Below, in pieces: positions 1-9,849 of a DNA stretch of 64,000 nucleotides. Position 1 is the first letter of the stretch, and the number at the start of each line of letters is the position of its first letter. Source of the DNA: Ectobius pallidus (taxonomy: Eukaryota > Arthropoda > Insecta > Blattodea > Ectobiidae); contig CAXKWD010000001.1 in the NCBI GenBank assembly GCA_964059195.1, forward strand, positions 157,778,532-157,842,531, in the 5' to 3' direction. The notes below the pieces were generated by a model, which had not been told where the DNA came from, searched no databases, and saw only the letters and a program-made list of their open reading frames with translations. A program made the translations under genes and the position numbers.

Positions 1-384
1 ATACCTTCAATACAAGGTACTAGACCCAGTGACGGCCTAAGAGTTAGTGCCGCTGTGACACTGCACTACCAAGACAAAAGAACTTGAGAAAAAAAAAAAA
101 CGCATGCCACCAGGTTGACACTGGAAAGCACTGTAAAGGTGCAATTCCACTGAGGCAACATGTTGCATGCGTCATTGTAGCATGCGTCAATGACGCATGA
201 TTCACACAGTCTTTCAATTGCAGGAACACGAAGCGACAAAAGACAAGTCTTCTTGCCGCATGCTACAAGTTGACTGTTGTCGCCGGGACACATGCGTCAC
301 CCTTCGAAAAAATTTTACGTGTCGAACAGTGTCGTCCCTATCCAACAGCCAGCTAGCGGATCGGTGCGGCTTGTAGCATGCGAC
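1..384. other. Flank rich in GCATGCGTCA words
   Basis: No coding signal is clear here. The word GCATGCGTCA or its core recurs at 165-174, 180-189 and 291-299, and its complement TGACGCATG is at 191-199, giving short local palindromes. Together with the MADF ORF just downstream this resembles the subterminal part of a PIF/Harbinger-type transposon, in which a MADF/SANT protein accompanies the transposase. No transposase or defined terminus is visible, so this is inference. Confidence 0.3.
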
Positions 385-600
385 ATGGAGTGGAACAACG
401 ATACAATCATATCATTTATTGAGGAGTATCATAATTCTCCTGAATTGTGGAACAATCAAATTAGTGAATATAAAGACATCAGAATCAAAAAAGATAAGCT
501 AACGCAGTTAGCGAATAAATTCAATTGTACAGTGGCTGAGGTGAAAAAGAAAATTAAGAACAATTATTTTCAGACGATAGAACTACTTAAAAATATTTAA
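385..600 (+). CDS. Short MADF-domain (Myb/SANT-like) ORF, probably truncated
   Basis: This 71-residue reading frame starts with MEWNNDTIISFIEEYHNSPE and continues with a SELWN-like tryptophan block, a Y-KD segment and a lysine-rich helix VAEVKKKIKNNY. That order matches the N-terminal two thirds of the MADF domain, a DNA-binding Myb/SANT variant found in insect transcription factors and in PIF/Harbinger transposon accessory proteins. The frame is open from 277, but the upstream 36 residues look non-coding, so the ATG at 385 just before the domain is preferred. The protein stops at TAA before the C-terminal part of the domain, so it is either truncated or the first exon of a spliced gene. No partner gene lies within the next kilobase. 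Confidence 0.45.
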   Translation: MEWNNDTIISFIEEYHNSPELWNNQISEYKDIRIKKDKLTQLANKFNCTVAEVKKKIKNNYFQTIELLKNI

Positions 601-1169
601 ATCATAAAATCTAGTATCAAAAGTAAGGTACATAATAGGCCTGAGTAGTCAACATCAAATTGAAAGCATCAAAGCTGAAAATACAAGATTCTTTGACTGA
701 AGATGATATAAAGATATATACCGAAATGTACATCTCTATTTAACCAGCTACACAACTGAGAAGCGATTGACTACATCTGCTCTTCTATCTCCATCAGTGA
801 ATACTTATGATAGTTCGTAGGATAATCATTGACATTATACCCACATAAGAACTGTAAGATCAATTAAGACAATATAATATTTTTATGTTAGTAAGCTTTA
901 CACGCGCTAATTACGCGCCTATCTTTCAAGTAAGGTTAGAATTACCAAAAGAAAAAGTCTTGACATGTATCATATAATTATGGTATGCATGATTTTACTG
1001 CATGTAATTATTAGCTATTGTTAACTTATTTAAGAACAACAGGCCTATTGAGTGAAAAAGTACCCTAAAAAACATTCTTTATCATTGCAATCGCCACAAT
1101 TATACATACAGAAACTTTCCACAATTACTTTTATTGGCAAGAAAATATACCTATATTGATATTTTGTAC
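601..1169. other. Intergenic A+T-rich sequence
   Basis: I see no ORF, repeat boundary or RNA-like element. It separates the MADF ORF from MITE A. Confidence 0.5.
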
Positions 1170-1882
1170 TAATTACCAGGGCCCGGATTCTGATGACCTA
1201 ATATTGTTTGAAAAATGACCTATAAAATGACCCTAAATTTTAAAGAAAATGACTTAATAATTATAAAAAATGACCTTAAAACTGATATTTTATTTATCAA
1301 AAATTATTATTGTACACACAAAGTTATAGACTATGGAAATTTATACTGGCACTGAGGCACTGCCGAGTCAAATTTCGCCTTTCCTTTTGTGGTCTGCCCG
1401 ATTATATTGTTGTTTATTGAGGGTAAACAGTAGTTTGCACTCTCAAATCCAAGCAGGTGGCAGACTCTGGTGCCAAGTCAATCTAATAACAATAGTAATA
1501 TAATACAAAATTTTGGCATTTCTTTGATTCTCATTTCCGACTGAGACATGACAACACTTAACGCCGAATTTTTCCTTCTTGCATTAAACAAACAACACTT
1601 CAAAGACAGCACCGCTAGAAACGAAAAAAAATTAATACACTCAATGTAAATACATGAAAATGACTAAATAAGGAAGCAAATGACACGAAAATGACAAAAT
1701 AATGACCAAAAATTGAAATAAATGCCCTAAAAATATGAAATTGCTTAAAATGACAAAAAATGACCTAATAAAAATGCATTTCCATAATTTAGAGGCCATG
1801 ATTAGGATTTATATACAAGTTGGCAATGTCTATGCAGCATCAATAAAAAGATGACATGTCATTAGAATCCGGGCCCTGGTAA
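1170..1882. mobile_element. MITE A: non-autonomous TIR element, right end interrupted by a Helitron
   Basis: The left terminus TAATTACCAGGGCCCGGATT at 1170-1189 is mirrored on the right at 1861-1882 (AGAATCCGGGCCCTGGTAA). The inverted match extends about 26 bp. The interior has no ORF but repeats the word AAATGAC(C) many times near both ends, as subterminal transposase-binding repeats do. The right end stops at 1882, where a Helitron begins. Joining 1882 to 3764 restores TAATTA outside the CCAGGG core, as on the left. Superfamily unassigned. MITE B has related termini. Confidence 0.75.
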
Positions 1883-3763
1883 TCTATATTAATAAAAGGA
1901 AGTGTCTGTCCTCCGTCTGTCTGTCCGCGATGCCCAGCAAAATCTACTCAACGCAGAGATCTGAAATTTTATACATAGGCGGACTGAAGGGTCGGAAAAT
2001 GCACCTCGAAGCCGGAATTTTAATTTTAGCTTTCGTTCGTGAGTTATGAGTGAAAAATGAGCAAAAAACGTGCATTTTTTGCGTTTTCGAAGCATCAGTT
2101 TCAGTAATAAATTTCAATATCAAATCACTTACAGTTGGCTTTGGCTATTTTTGTCATCATACCTCATACCTTGGAAATAAAAGCAACGCGATCGCTTGAT
2201 TTTGTTAGTCCATCCTAGACGATTCATTTGTTTAGAGTGTCAAGGCCCACAGACATATGACATTTTCAACCTACACGGAAGAAGGATAATCAACCCTAAA
2301 TATGGTCAAACATTGTTCGATTTGAACGAAACTCACTATACAGGGGTTTTCTGGACCAAGGAACTCGAATCTGAGGTCGCTTTTACCAGGGGACGCTACC
2401 TAATCGTGGAATGCACTCCACGTGATTTAGGTGTTAATAAATATAATGATTTAACTATTATGCACTTAATTTTTAGTTTTTAATTTTTGAAATAATTATC
2501 GCGGGGGAAGCCGCGGGCACATGCTATCTTATAATAATAAAAGGACGTGTTTGTCTGTCTGCCCGCGATGTCCATCGAAATCTACTGAACGCAGAGATCT
2601 GATTTTTTAAAGATAGATGGACTGAAAGGTGGGCGAATGCACCTCGAAGCCGAATTTTTAATTTTAGCTTTCGTTCGCGAGTTATGAGTGAAAAACTGGC
2701 AGAAAACGTGATTTTAGCGCTGTCGAAGCATCAGATTTCAGTAATACATTTCAATGTCAAATCTATTGCAGTTGGCTTTGGCTATTTTTGTCATACCGTG
2801 GAAATAAAAGCATCGTGATCGCTTGAATGTTGTAAGCCCACGCTGGTCGATTCATTTGTTTAGAATGTCAAGGCCCGTAGACATATGAAATTTTCAACCT
2901 ACACGGAAGAGGGATAATCAACATAGACCTAAATATGGTTAAACATCGTTCGATTTGGACGGAACTCACTATATAGGGATTTTCTGGGCCAAGGAACTCG
3001 AATCTGAGATCGCTTTTACCAGGCGACGCTATCTAATCGTGGTATGTAGTCCACGTGATTTAGGTGTTAATAAATATAATGATGCTCTTAATTTTTAATT
3101 TTTGAAATAATTATCGCGGGCGAAGCCGCGGGCATATGCTATCTTAAAATAATAAAAGGACGTGTTTGTCTGTCTGTCCACGATGCCCAGCGAAATCTCC
3201 TGAACGCAGAGATCTGAAATTTTAAACTTAGGTGGGCTGAAAGGTGGGCGAATGCACATCGAAGCCGGATTTTAATTTTAGCTTTCGTTCGCGAGTTGTG
3301 AGTGAAAAACTGGCAGAAAACGTGATTTTAGTGCTGTCGAAGCATCAGATTTCAGTAATACATTTCAATGTCAAATCAATTGCAGTTGGCTTTGGCTATT
3401 TTTGTCATACCGTGGTAATAAAAACATCGCGATCTCTAGAATGTTGTAAGCCCACGGTGGTCGATTCATTTGTTTAGCATGTCAAGGCCCGTAGACATAT
3501 GAAATTTTCAACCTACACGGAAGAGAGATAATCAACATAGACCTAAATATGGTTAAACATTGTTCGATTTGGTCGAAACTCACTATACAGGGATTTTCTG
3601 GGCCAAGGAACTCGAATCTGAGATCGCTTTTACCAGGCGACGATATCTAACCGTGACATGTAGTCCACGTGATTTAGGTGTTAATAAATATAATGATTTA
3701 ACTATTATGCTCTAACTTTATGCTTTTTTTTTTATCGCGGGCGAAGCCGCGGGTACATGCTAG
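1883..3763 (+). mobile_element. Helitron array 1: three head-to-tail non-autonomous units
   Basis: The element begins TCTATATTAATAAAAGG at 1883 directly after an A and ends in CTAG at 3760-3763 directly before a T, the Helitron rule of insertion between A and T without target duplication. Just upstream of each unit end lies a short hairpin, CGCGGGCGAAGCCGCG, with a CGCGG/CCGCG stem. Units are 1883-2526, 2527-3141 and 3142-3763. Internal units end in CTA without the final G and are followed at once by TCTTA and AATAATAAAAGG. No Rep/helicase is encoded, so this is non-autonomous. ORFs inside are chance frames. Confidence 0.85.
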
Positions 3764-4220
3764 TTACATAATTATAAGATAAACTAACATGTAATATCTG
3801 AGGTATTTCTACACTGCCTAATTGTGGATACTTTAAAAAAAAGACTTATATGTGAGTCTTCTTTAACTTTACTAAACCTAATTAGCTACTACTTGTAGAT
3901 ATTTTTTGAAAACATATTGTGCATTTTTATGATTTAAACGAACCTTATAGTATTATAATATGTTTACTAATACTTGGATTTCAATAAATAAAATAAAATA
4001 TTAACGGACTTCACCGTTATTTTAGACCTTTCAGACTTTCCAAGTTGTGCTTGTTTTCTCAAAATATAATTTGATAATAATATTTATTAGGATTGTTTTA
4101 TCTAGTATACTGTTCTTATCTACAGTTTTACTTGTCTTAACATCTAGACATGTTTGTATTTTTATAATTTTAAACCTCATCTATTTGGTTATTCTAACCT
4201 AATCTTTAAATAGTGTATGG
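3764..4220. other. Intergenic A+T-rich sequence
   Basis: No gene or repeat boundary seen. The first bases, TTACATAATTATA, are the original right flank of MITE A. Confidence 0.4.
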
Positions 4221-5255
4221 TAATTACTAGGGACCGGAGTTTTAGATTTTTAAAAACACTGTTTTAGTAGGTTTTCCATTACGTGAAATAGTTTTTTTAG
4301 GTTTTTTGCCCAAAATATCGTTTTCGGGTAGAATAATTGGTTTAATGAATTTGAATGTGCTACATAGGATTGAGTACATAATACTTGTAAAGTTTAACTT
4401 AACAAAATTGACTTAAATTTGTGTAAACTTGCTTTAAGACATTATACAATTGAAGAAAGAAAACATAAACTATCAAAAGAAGCAGTGAAAATAAGACTGC
4501 CTCACATTTCCTGGTTACAGTTTATCACTAATTATCTTTCAAGATTCTCAACTGTGAAGTTCTTCCTGTTATCTCTTAGGTAATAGTTAATATGTATCTA
4601 GACACTACTCTTCTCAGAATTCGAATCCGATGCTTCTAATTTAGTGAGTAAAATACTTTATGGTTGAATGTGGATAATGTGAAACTGATTATTTTCCTTT
4701 TTTCGGTTCTTACGCATGCTAACCGCACAACAGATCAACTAGGGACGAAAACTTCCCCCTTTTCTAGAAAGGTAAATAATACGTGTTTCTGGCAGGCTTG
4801 ACAAAATATTACTTTGCCATCTGTAGTGAAATTCAGATCGTTGCCAATCCACTGCCGCAATAAACTCGATTTCATTTGTTTCGTAATAATTAACACGTCT
4901 TCTTAAAACTCAGTGCGACCACTCAGTATGAATAACAGGGCAATGGGTTGAATGAAACGCTGGTGGTGTTAATTTCTATCCGACAAAAATTATTCTCTCC
5001 CTGAAAAATATCGATTTCACAACTGACAAACAAAAAAGACGAAGAAAAAAAAGAAGCCTAAATTAGATATTTTAGGTTTTATATCCCGTTTAGGTATAAT
5101 TAGGTTTTTATACCCCATTTAGGTATTTTTAGGTGCCACAGAATTAATGTGGGTGAATCCTGTGGACATGATTAGAAAAAGTTTATGAGCGCTTTTTGTT
5201 TTGGAAGTAAGGAAAAAGATAGGTAAAAACCTAAGAATCCGGTCCCTAGTAATTA
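4221..5255. mobile_element. MITE B: TIR element related to MITE A
   Basis: The left terminus TAATTACTAGGGACCGGAGT at 4221 is inverted at 5231-5255 (ATCCGGTCCCTAGTAATTA), about 25 bp with two mismatches. The core RCCGGATTCT is shared with MITE A, so the two belong to one family or sister families. The subterminal regions repeat TTTAGGT, for example near 4265-4310 and 5065-5130, comparable to the AAATGAC repeats of MITE A. No coding capacity is visible. TAATTA at both outer edges is palindromic, so target duplication and terminus cannot be separated. Confidence 0.75.
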
Positions 5256-5749
5256 CAATATAACACAGGTCAATAAATTCATCACGCCACTATTCAGTTT
5301 TTCTGAAATAGTATGTCAATATACCATTTTTATATTTCCTAAGTATTTCACGTTCATTATTTCGTCTTTCGCTTCGTTAGTTGGTTGCTTTTCTACTGAG
5401 GGTATAGGCTATATTATTACAATTTTTCTATTTTATAATAGGCCTACGTTGTTTTTAACATACTGAATAGCTCATGCTTAGCGCGTGGGCTTGGCATGCA
5501 AGCGATCCCGGATCAAGGGTGGACGAAACCGTGACAGAGTTTTTCTCTCGGGATCTCCCATTTCTCCCTTTCATTCCACAAACACTCTGTACTTCATCTT
5601 ACATTTCCTCTTCATCATCATCCTTTTTTATTTTCTGGTATCGTGGTCTACCAGTTGCTGGTGGTGTGTGTCGCGAACCTGTGAGCTCCATGGAGGTATG
5701 TGGCAAACACGTGGGATGGTAAAGACTTGTTGGATTTAAAGGAGTTCCA
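5256..5749. other. Unassigned sequence, possible old SINE at about 5480-5740
   Basis: 5480-5560 has a GATCCCGGATCAA-type box followed by the GACAGAGTTTTTCTC pattern that often follows the tRNA part of insect SINEs, but a full tRNA-like head is not seen. Both frames open here are low-complexity. Confidence 0.25.
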
Positions 5750-5945
5750 TGGGGGCTATATATATACATTTCGGTTGACCAGGTTGTCAGCCGGCCGCTT
5801 CCCCCCCCCCCCCCCCCGAAGATTGCTCCTGGCACTAATTTCTATTAGAAGTTGAGCCGACTCCAGGGTCATAGTGCAACCAGATGAATTAGGCCAATTG
5901 AAAAATCCCATGACCTCTTCGGGATTGAACCCAAAGCCTTACAGT
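5750..5945 (-). mobile_element. tRNA-derived SINE, family S1, partial copy
   Basis: Read on the minus strand this matches the full copy at 29492-29798: a decayed B box (GGGTTCAATCCCG), then GAGGTCATGGGATTTTTCAA, a CCTAATTCATCTGG block, the GGAGTCGGCTCAAC block and GCGGCCGG. A poly-C run of about 17 at 5801-5817 replaces the shorter run GGGGGTAAAGG of the full copy, so it has expanded here. The A-box end is missing. Confidence 0.7.
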
Positions 5946-6079
5946 TTCAATCCTCCTTTCGTTGTTTTTACTTCCTCTGCCCGTACCATAGGTAGTATTG
6001 TTTTCGACCCTAAAATTCGAAGTTGAGTTTCTAGCATATATACACGTTTCAAGGCCCCCTGAATCCAAAAATACTATTT

Positions 6080-6670
6080 TTGGAAACATGTCTGTGTGTC
6101 CGTGTGTGTGTGTGTCTGTCTGTCTGTGTGGAAGTTTGTGAACAGGCTAGCTCCGAAACGGAGAATCGTATGAAAACAAAATTTCGTATTTCAGTCAGGT
6201 ACCTTCTGAAGATGAGATTCGAAGATTGGCGACAAATTTCCCTTATTTTTAAGGGGACTTTACATGAAGAAATTTTCGTTTTTCGCGATTTTCTCGAAAA
6301 CGGCTCTGACGATTTTCTTTAAATTTTGCGCATGGATTGCTTGTACCAAGAGCTAAAACTTTTATTTGAAACATTTTTTCGAACAAATTCTCTGAAGGGT
6401 AGTTATAAGCAACCCACTGTGAATACGTGCTTTTTGCAATACGGCTTCTTGTAAATCGTACGAAAACAAAATTTTGTATTTGGATTAGGTACCTTCTGAG
6501 GCAGTGAAGATTGGCGACAACCTTCTCTTATATTTAAGGGGTCTTTACATGAAGAATATTTTGTTTTTTGCTATTTTCTCATAAACAGCTCTAACAATTT
6601 CCTTTAAATTTTGTACATGGATTGCTTATACCATTTAAAAACATTCTCTGAAGGGTGGTTGTAATCTACC
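6080..6670 (+). repeat. Two-copy tandem repeat of about 290 bp after a GTCTGT/GTGT tract
   Basis: A GT/GTCTGT-rich stretch (6088-6130) leads into two diverged direct copies, about 6160-6410 and 6445-6665. Each holds, in order, CGTA(C/T)GAAAACAAAATTT, TTAGGTACCTTCTGA, GATTGGCGACAA, a TTTACATGAAGAA block, TTTCCTTTAAATTTTG and CATTCTCTGAAGGGTRGTT. The style matches non-coding parts of arthropod Helitron-like or Penelope-like repeats, but no termini are seen. Confidence 0.6.
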
Positions 6671-6999
6671 AACTTGCCTGGTGAACAACTCAATATGCGG
6701 ACATTTAAGGCATTTTATTCTATATAAGTACGTAAAGTGAGAAAAATGTATTGTTGGCTTTGCTTAAAGTCAAGAAATATCTGAGGGGAATATTTGATAA
6801 ATTTCGGAAATTATTCTTAACAGCGGAAAGTTCAATAAACGTTTGCAGTGACTTTTTCCCCCCCATAGCCTGCGTTTTTAGTCGCAACATTCAAAGAAGG
6901 GGCTATAAGGTATTTATTGCATAATTAGCGTAAATGCTGCAAACTTTTATTTGGGCAGAGGAAGTTATGTGACTTTCACATCAGATTTTTTCTACTTAT
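6671..6999. other. Unassigned sequence
   Basis: No feature seen apart from a short poly-C near 6858. Confidence 0.4.
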
Positions 7000-7182
7000 G
7001 TTCGTATTTTCTTTATCTCTTTCCCATGTGTTACTTGATTTCTTCCATATCTCCTATATTTTTTCTCTTTTTATTTCTTTCCGTCTTTTTCCTTACCTCC
7101 TTTCTTTCCTTCTTTGTTCTTTCTTGTTTTATCCCTTTTCTCCTTCCTCGTTCTTTCTTTCTTTCTTTCTTTCTCTTTTTTC

Positions 7183-7250
<68 letters not shown>

Positions 7251-7255
7251 TCCTT
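7000..7255 (+). repeat. Pyrimidine tract with (CTTT)n microsatellite
   Basis: The stretch is almost pure C+T. A near-perfect CTTT run occupies 7180-7251, with shorter CTTT clusters from 7150. Long serine/phenylalanine/leucine frames across it are artefacts. Confidence 0.9.
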
Positions 7256-7635
7256 ATAGGCTATCTCTCATTGTCTTTTTTTGTTAAAATTCATAACCTG
7301 CTTTATTCCTTCTATTCCTCACCCTCTATTAAAACAATTTGCTGGAAAGTTAACAGTCCGCTTATTGGAGCGAACTTTACACCTGGCACAGAAGAGAGAT
7401 GTCTGCAAGGGCAGGGAATTATTGTTGTAACGCTGTGCAGCTTTGTACGAGAGAAGTTCCTGCCTGGGCAATATGCTTGCTATGCAATTAACAAAAGTTT
7501 GAACCCCTTTCATTAGTTGGCCTTCACAGCATTATTTATTTTTACCTTGCGCACTGTTAAATCTCTCAGAAGATCATGTGACGACGAGGTAAAAATTTTG
7601 TACGGACGGAACTTCGAACTATTAACTCACCTTAG
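7256..7635. other. Unassigned sequence
   Basis: Short open frames are present but show no recognisable protein. Confidence 0.4.
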
Positions 7636-7893
7636 CACTGATGTTTATTTCGGCCTAGGTGGCGCAGTTGGTATCTCGCTGGCTTTCTGTGCCCAAGGTT
7701 GCGGGTTCAATCCCGGCCCTGGTCGATGGCATTCATGTGTGCATAAATATGATAGGCCCATGTCAGTAGATTTACTTGCATGCAAAAGAACTCCTGCGGG
7801 ACAAAATTCCGGCCCTCCGGCGACGGTCATAGGCCTTAGTTGTAGTACATCCCCGTCGTTAAATAAACATATACCAACTAACCACTGATGTTT
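7636..7893 (+). mobile_element. tRNA-derived SINE, family S2, full copy with target duplication
   Basis: An 11-bp direct repeat CACTGATGTTT flanks the element (7636-7646 and 7883-7893). The head carries an A box (AGGTGGCGCAGTTGG) and a B box (GGTTCAATCC). The body continues through GGTCGATGGCATTCATGTG, GACAAAATTCCGGC, GGCGACGGTCA and AGTACATCCCCGTCGTTAAA. Related copies lie at 39727-39956 and 54122-54340, which defines the family. Pol III-type promoter and retroposition by a LINE are known for such elements. Confidence 0.9.
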
Positions 7894-8112
7894 GTGAAAT
7901 CTCAACTTGCTGATTAAAACGACTATACGGCGCACGGTTTTAGAAGGCATATGAGTTGAGCGAATGCGTGCTTGCGAAAGCTGCACTGATGCCAAGTGTT
8001 GCGTTCTGAGCAAGTAAGGCACAGAGATAGAGGTAAGGAAGCAACATACGCCGCGTCGCTTTGTTTATTCCTGACACGATAACTTGAGAACCTTACGGTA
8101 AAATTTCATGCC

Positions 8113-8225
8113 ACTTGTAGAGTACGATTACTTCCACAAAGTCTCTGGGTTTTTACGTATATACCTTAGGAGCGAGTGTCACCGTTCCTAGAGTTCCTGC
8201 CTGATATCCACTCTGTGAACTAACT
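8113..8225 (+). repeat. Copy of repeat R (one arm)
   Basis: GTAGAGTACGATTACTTCCA, then CAAAGTCTCTGGGTTTTTACG, TATATACCTTAGGAGCGAGT and GAGTTCCTGCCT match, in inverted orientation, the right part of the element at 15095-15446. It runs directly into a LINE RNase H fragment. Confidence 0.7.
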
Positions 8226-8390
8226 GCTGGTGGAGTAATACCAAGGACAGGTTCCGGTCCAATGAAAACATTGCTAGCTTATCGGCTATATCATTACCTC
8301 TAATTCCCTCATGTCCAGGAACCCAGCATAGCTGGACTGAACAGCGGGAACAGAGAATATCCAAAGTTTTTTGGCACTCCAATACTAGCC
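8188..8390 (-). pseudogene. RNase H fragment of a non-LTR retrotransposon
   Basis: The minus-strand frame reads VQLCWVPGHEGIRGNDIADK, the C-terminal RNase H signature of Jockey/R1/I-type LINE polyproteins (usual form WVPGHSGIxGNExAD). The aspartate of NDIAD corresponds to a catalytic acid. Only about 40 residues are alignable by eye: the frame before VLECQKTLDILCSRC turns into a tRNA-like piece and the part after residue AMFSLDR is not recognisable. The rest of the RT is absent. It is a dead 5'- and 3'-truncated piece. Confidence 0.75.
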
Positions 8391-8450
8391 TAGGCCTTGA
8401 TTTACTGGCACATAGTGCTGACGCTCTATCTAACTGAGCTAGTCGAGTTC
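8391..8450 (-). repeat. tRNA-like A-box fragment
   Basis: Minus strand reads CTAGCTCAGTTAGATAGAGC followed by GTCAGCACTATGTGCCAGTA, which looks like the D-arm and anticodon arm of a tRNA. No T-arm follows, because LINE sequence starts. Best explained as a SINE head or tRNA/LINE chimera, not a functional tRNA. Confidence 0.5.
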
Positions 8451-8619
8451 CGAACACGGTGACAGAAGGAATTGTTCTCCTATGATTACCTTAATAAAGA
8501 CTTCGCTGGAAGATATTTAGGAATACGCCACATAAAGAGTTTATCATAATTGGTGGCGCAAACCGACACAGTTGAAAGTACAGGATATCAGAAGAAGAAA
8601 AAAAAGTTCAATAAATACG

Positions 8620-9308
8620 CAGGGCCGTGGAAAGAAAGCAAGGGCCCCAGGGAAAAATTTTCCCGGGCCCCCGTCAAATACTAAATTCACTACCCAACTC
8701 GCCCTTTATATTGTATGCAACAAAAAGATTATCTAATGATATTACATAATTATTAAGTGCCAGAATGGTACCGGTACTTTATGAGATTGTCTGGTAGACA
8801 GGACTGTCTGACTGTCTGTGTGTCTGTAAGCGCGATAACTCAAATACGCTTTATTAGATTTTCATAAAACTTGGTATACCATTTATAACGCCCATGGGAC
8901 GAAGCCTTTTGATTTTGGACCAAATAGGTTAACTGATGCTGGGCAGGAAACGGAAAAATACATTAAAATGTTCTGATTAGGAACAATTTTATCTGTATGT
9001 ACCAGTTTAATCTTTTGAAAATTATGATTTTAAATGCCGAAGGTTAGTAGGTCTACTGATGAGTCCAAAAGGATTTGTGCTTCTACTTTTCAAAAATAGC
9101 AATTTTTCTTCAAGATTAATCCGTTTGAGATAATTCCATGTCACCGTTATATGGCAGGACAATGCAGATAAAGTAAACACATAAAACATAACTTAAGCTG
9201 TTTATTGACTTATAACCAATTTTATTTTACAGTAAATTTAGAAAGTAAAAAATAAAACCTGGGCCCCGGGGCTGCAGCCCCGGCTGCCCCTCCCTCTCGT
9301 CGGGCCTG
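8620..9308. mobile_element. hAT-like non-autonomous element with perfect 8-bp target duplication
   Basis: TAAATACG occurs at 8612-8619 and again at 9309-9316, immediately outside CAGGGCCG (left) and CGGGCCTG (right). Eight-base duplication and short C-A-G-starting inverted ends are hAT hallmarks. Inside each end are G/C palindromes: GGGCCC at 8641-8683 and CCCCGGGGCTGCAGCCCCGG near 9264. No transposase frame is present. The interior carries a copy of the repeat listed at 8751-8945. Confidence 0.9.
8751..8945 (+). repeat. Dispersed repeat, copy 1 (GTCTGTCTG block)
   Basis: ATTAAGTGCCA, a TACTT block, a GTCTGTCTG tract, GATAACTC-AATA-GC, ATTAGATTTTCAT and TTATAACG line up in order with 63246-63440. 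It lies inside the hAT-like element at 8620-9308. Confidence 0.65.
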
Positions 9309-9316
9309 TAAATACG

Positions 9317-9849
9317 GATCTGTAAATGAGCCATACGAGAAAAATGCAAATTTGTGGTTATAAGCCGTCAATGACTTCATGTTATCCAATCTTAGGCCTA
9401 GCTCGACGCTGACTTTTATAACGAAGCGAATAAGAAATAATATTTTTTGAAGCTATTAGACGTCATGTACTGTAAGCAGACAAAACGTTTCTAACTTTCC
9501 TGTTATTCTGAACCTAGGGAAATAATTCCTTTGAAAACCTAATCATTCTATTTTATTATGTTGTAGTTTCAAATTGACAATATGGGATAATAACATCTGA
9601 AATAAGTTCATAATTGCATGCATTTTTATCATAAACTGAAATGACTCCTTAAGCTTATGTAGGCTATAGGATGATAGACGAAGATTCGAACTGATTGCAT
9701 TTTTGTACGGATCCGCTGAACGAATAAGTCGTTAAATAAATAAATAAACAAATAAATTGTATTTAATATATAAATAAAATATATTTTACGCCAAAAGTAA
9801 GATATTCGGATGACAAAAGAGCGTATAAAATCAGCGAACAACACTGTAA
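9317..9849. other. Unassigned A+T-rich sequence
   Basis: Contains a short AAATAAAT-rich stretch near 9735-9760. No gene is visible. Confidence 0.4.

Noticed and set aside
2196..2483. 95-codon frame in Helitron array 1 and similar frames in array 2
   Set aside because: The same unit sequence in other copies has stops and frameshifts, so there is no conserved coding.
6951..7516. Long Ser/Phe/Leu frames
   Set aside because: Produced by the CTTT pyrimidine tract.
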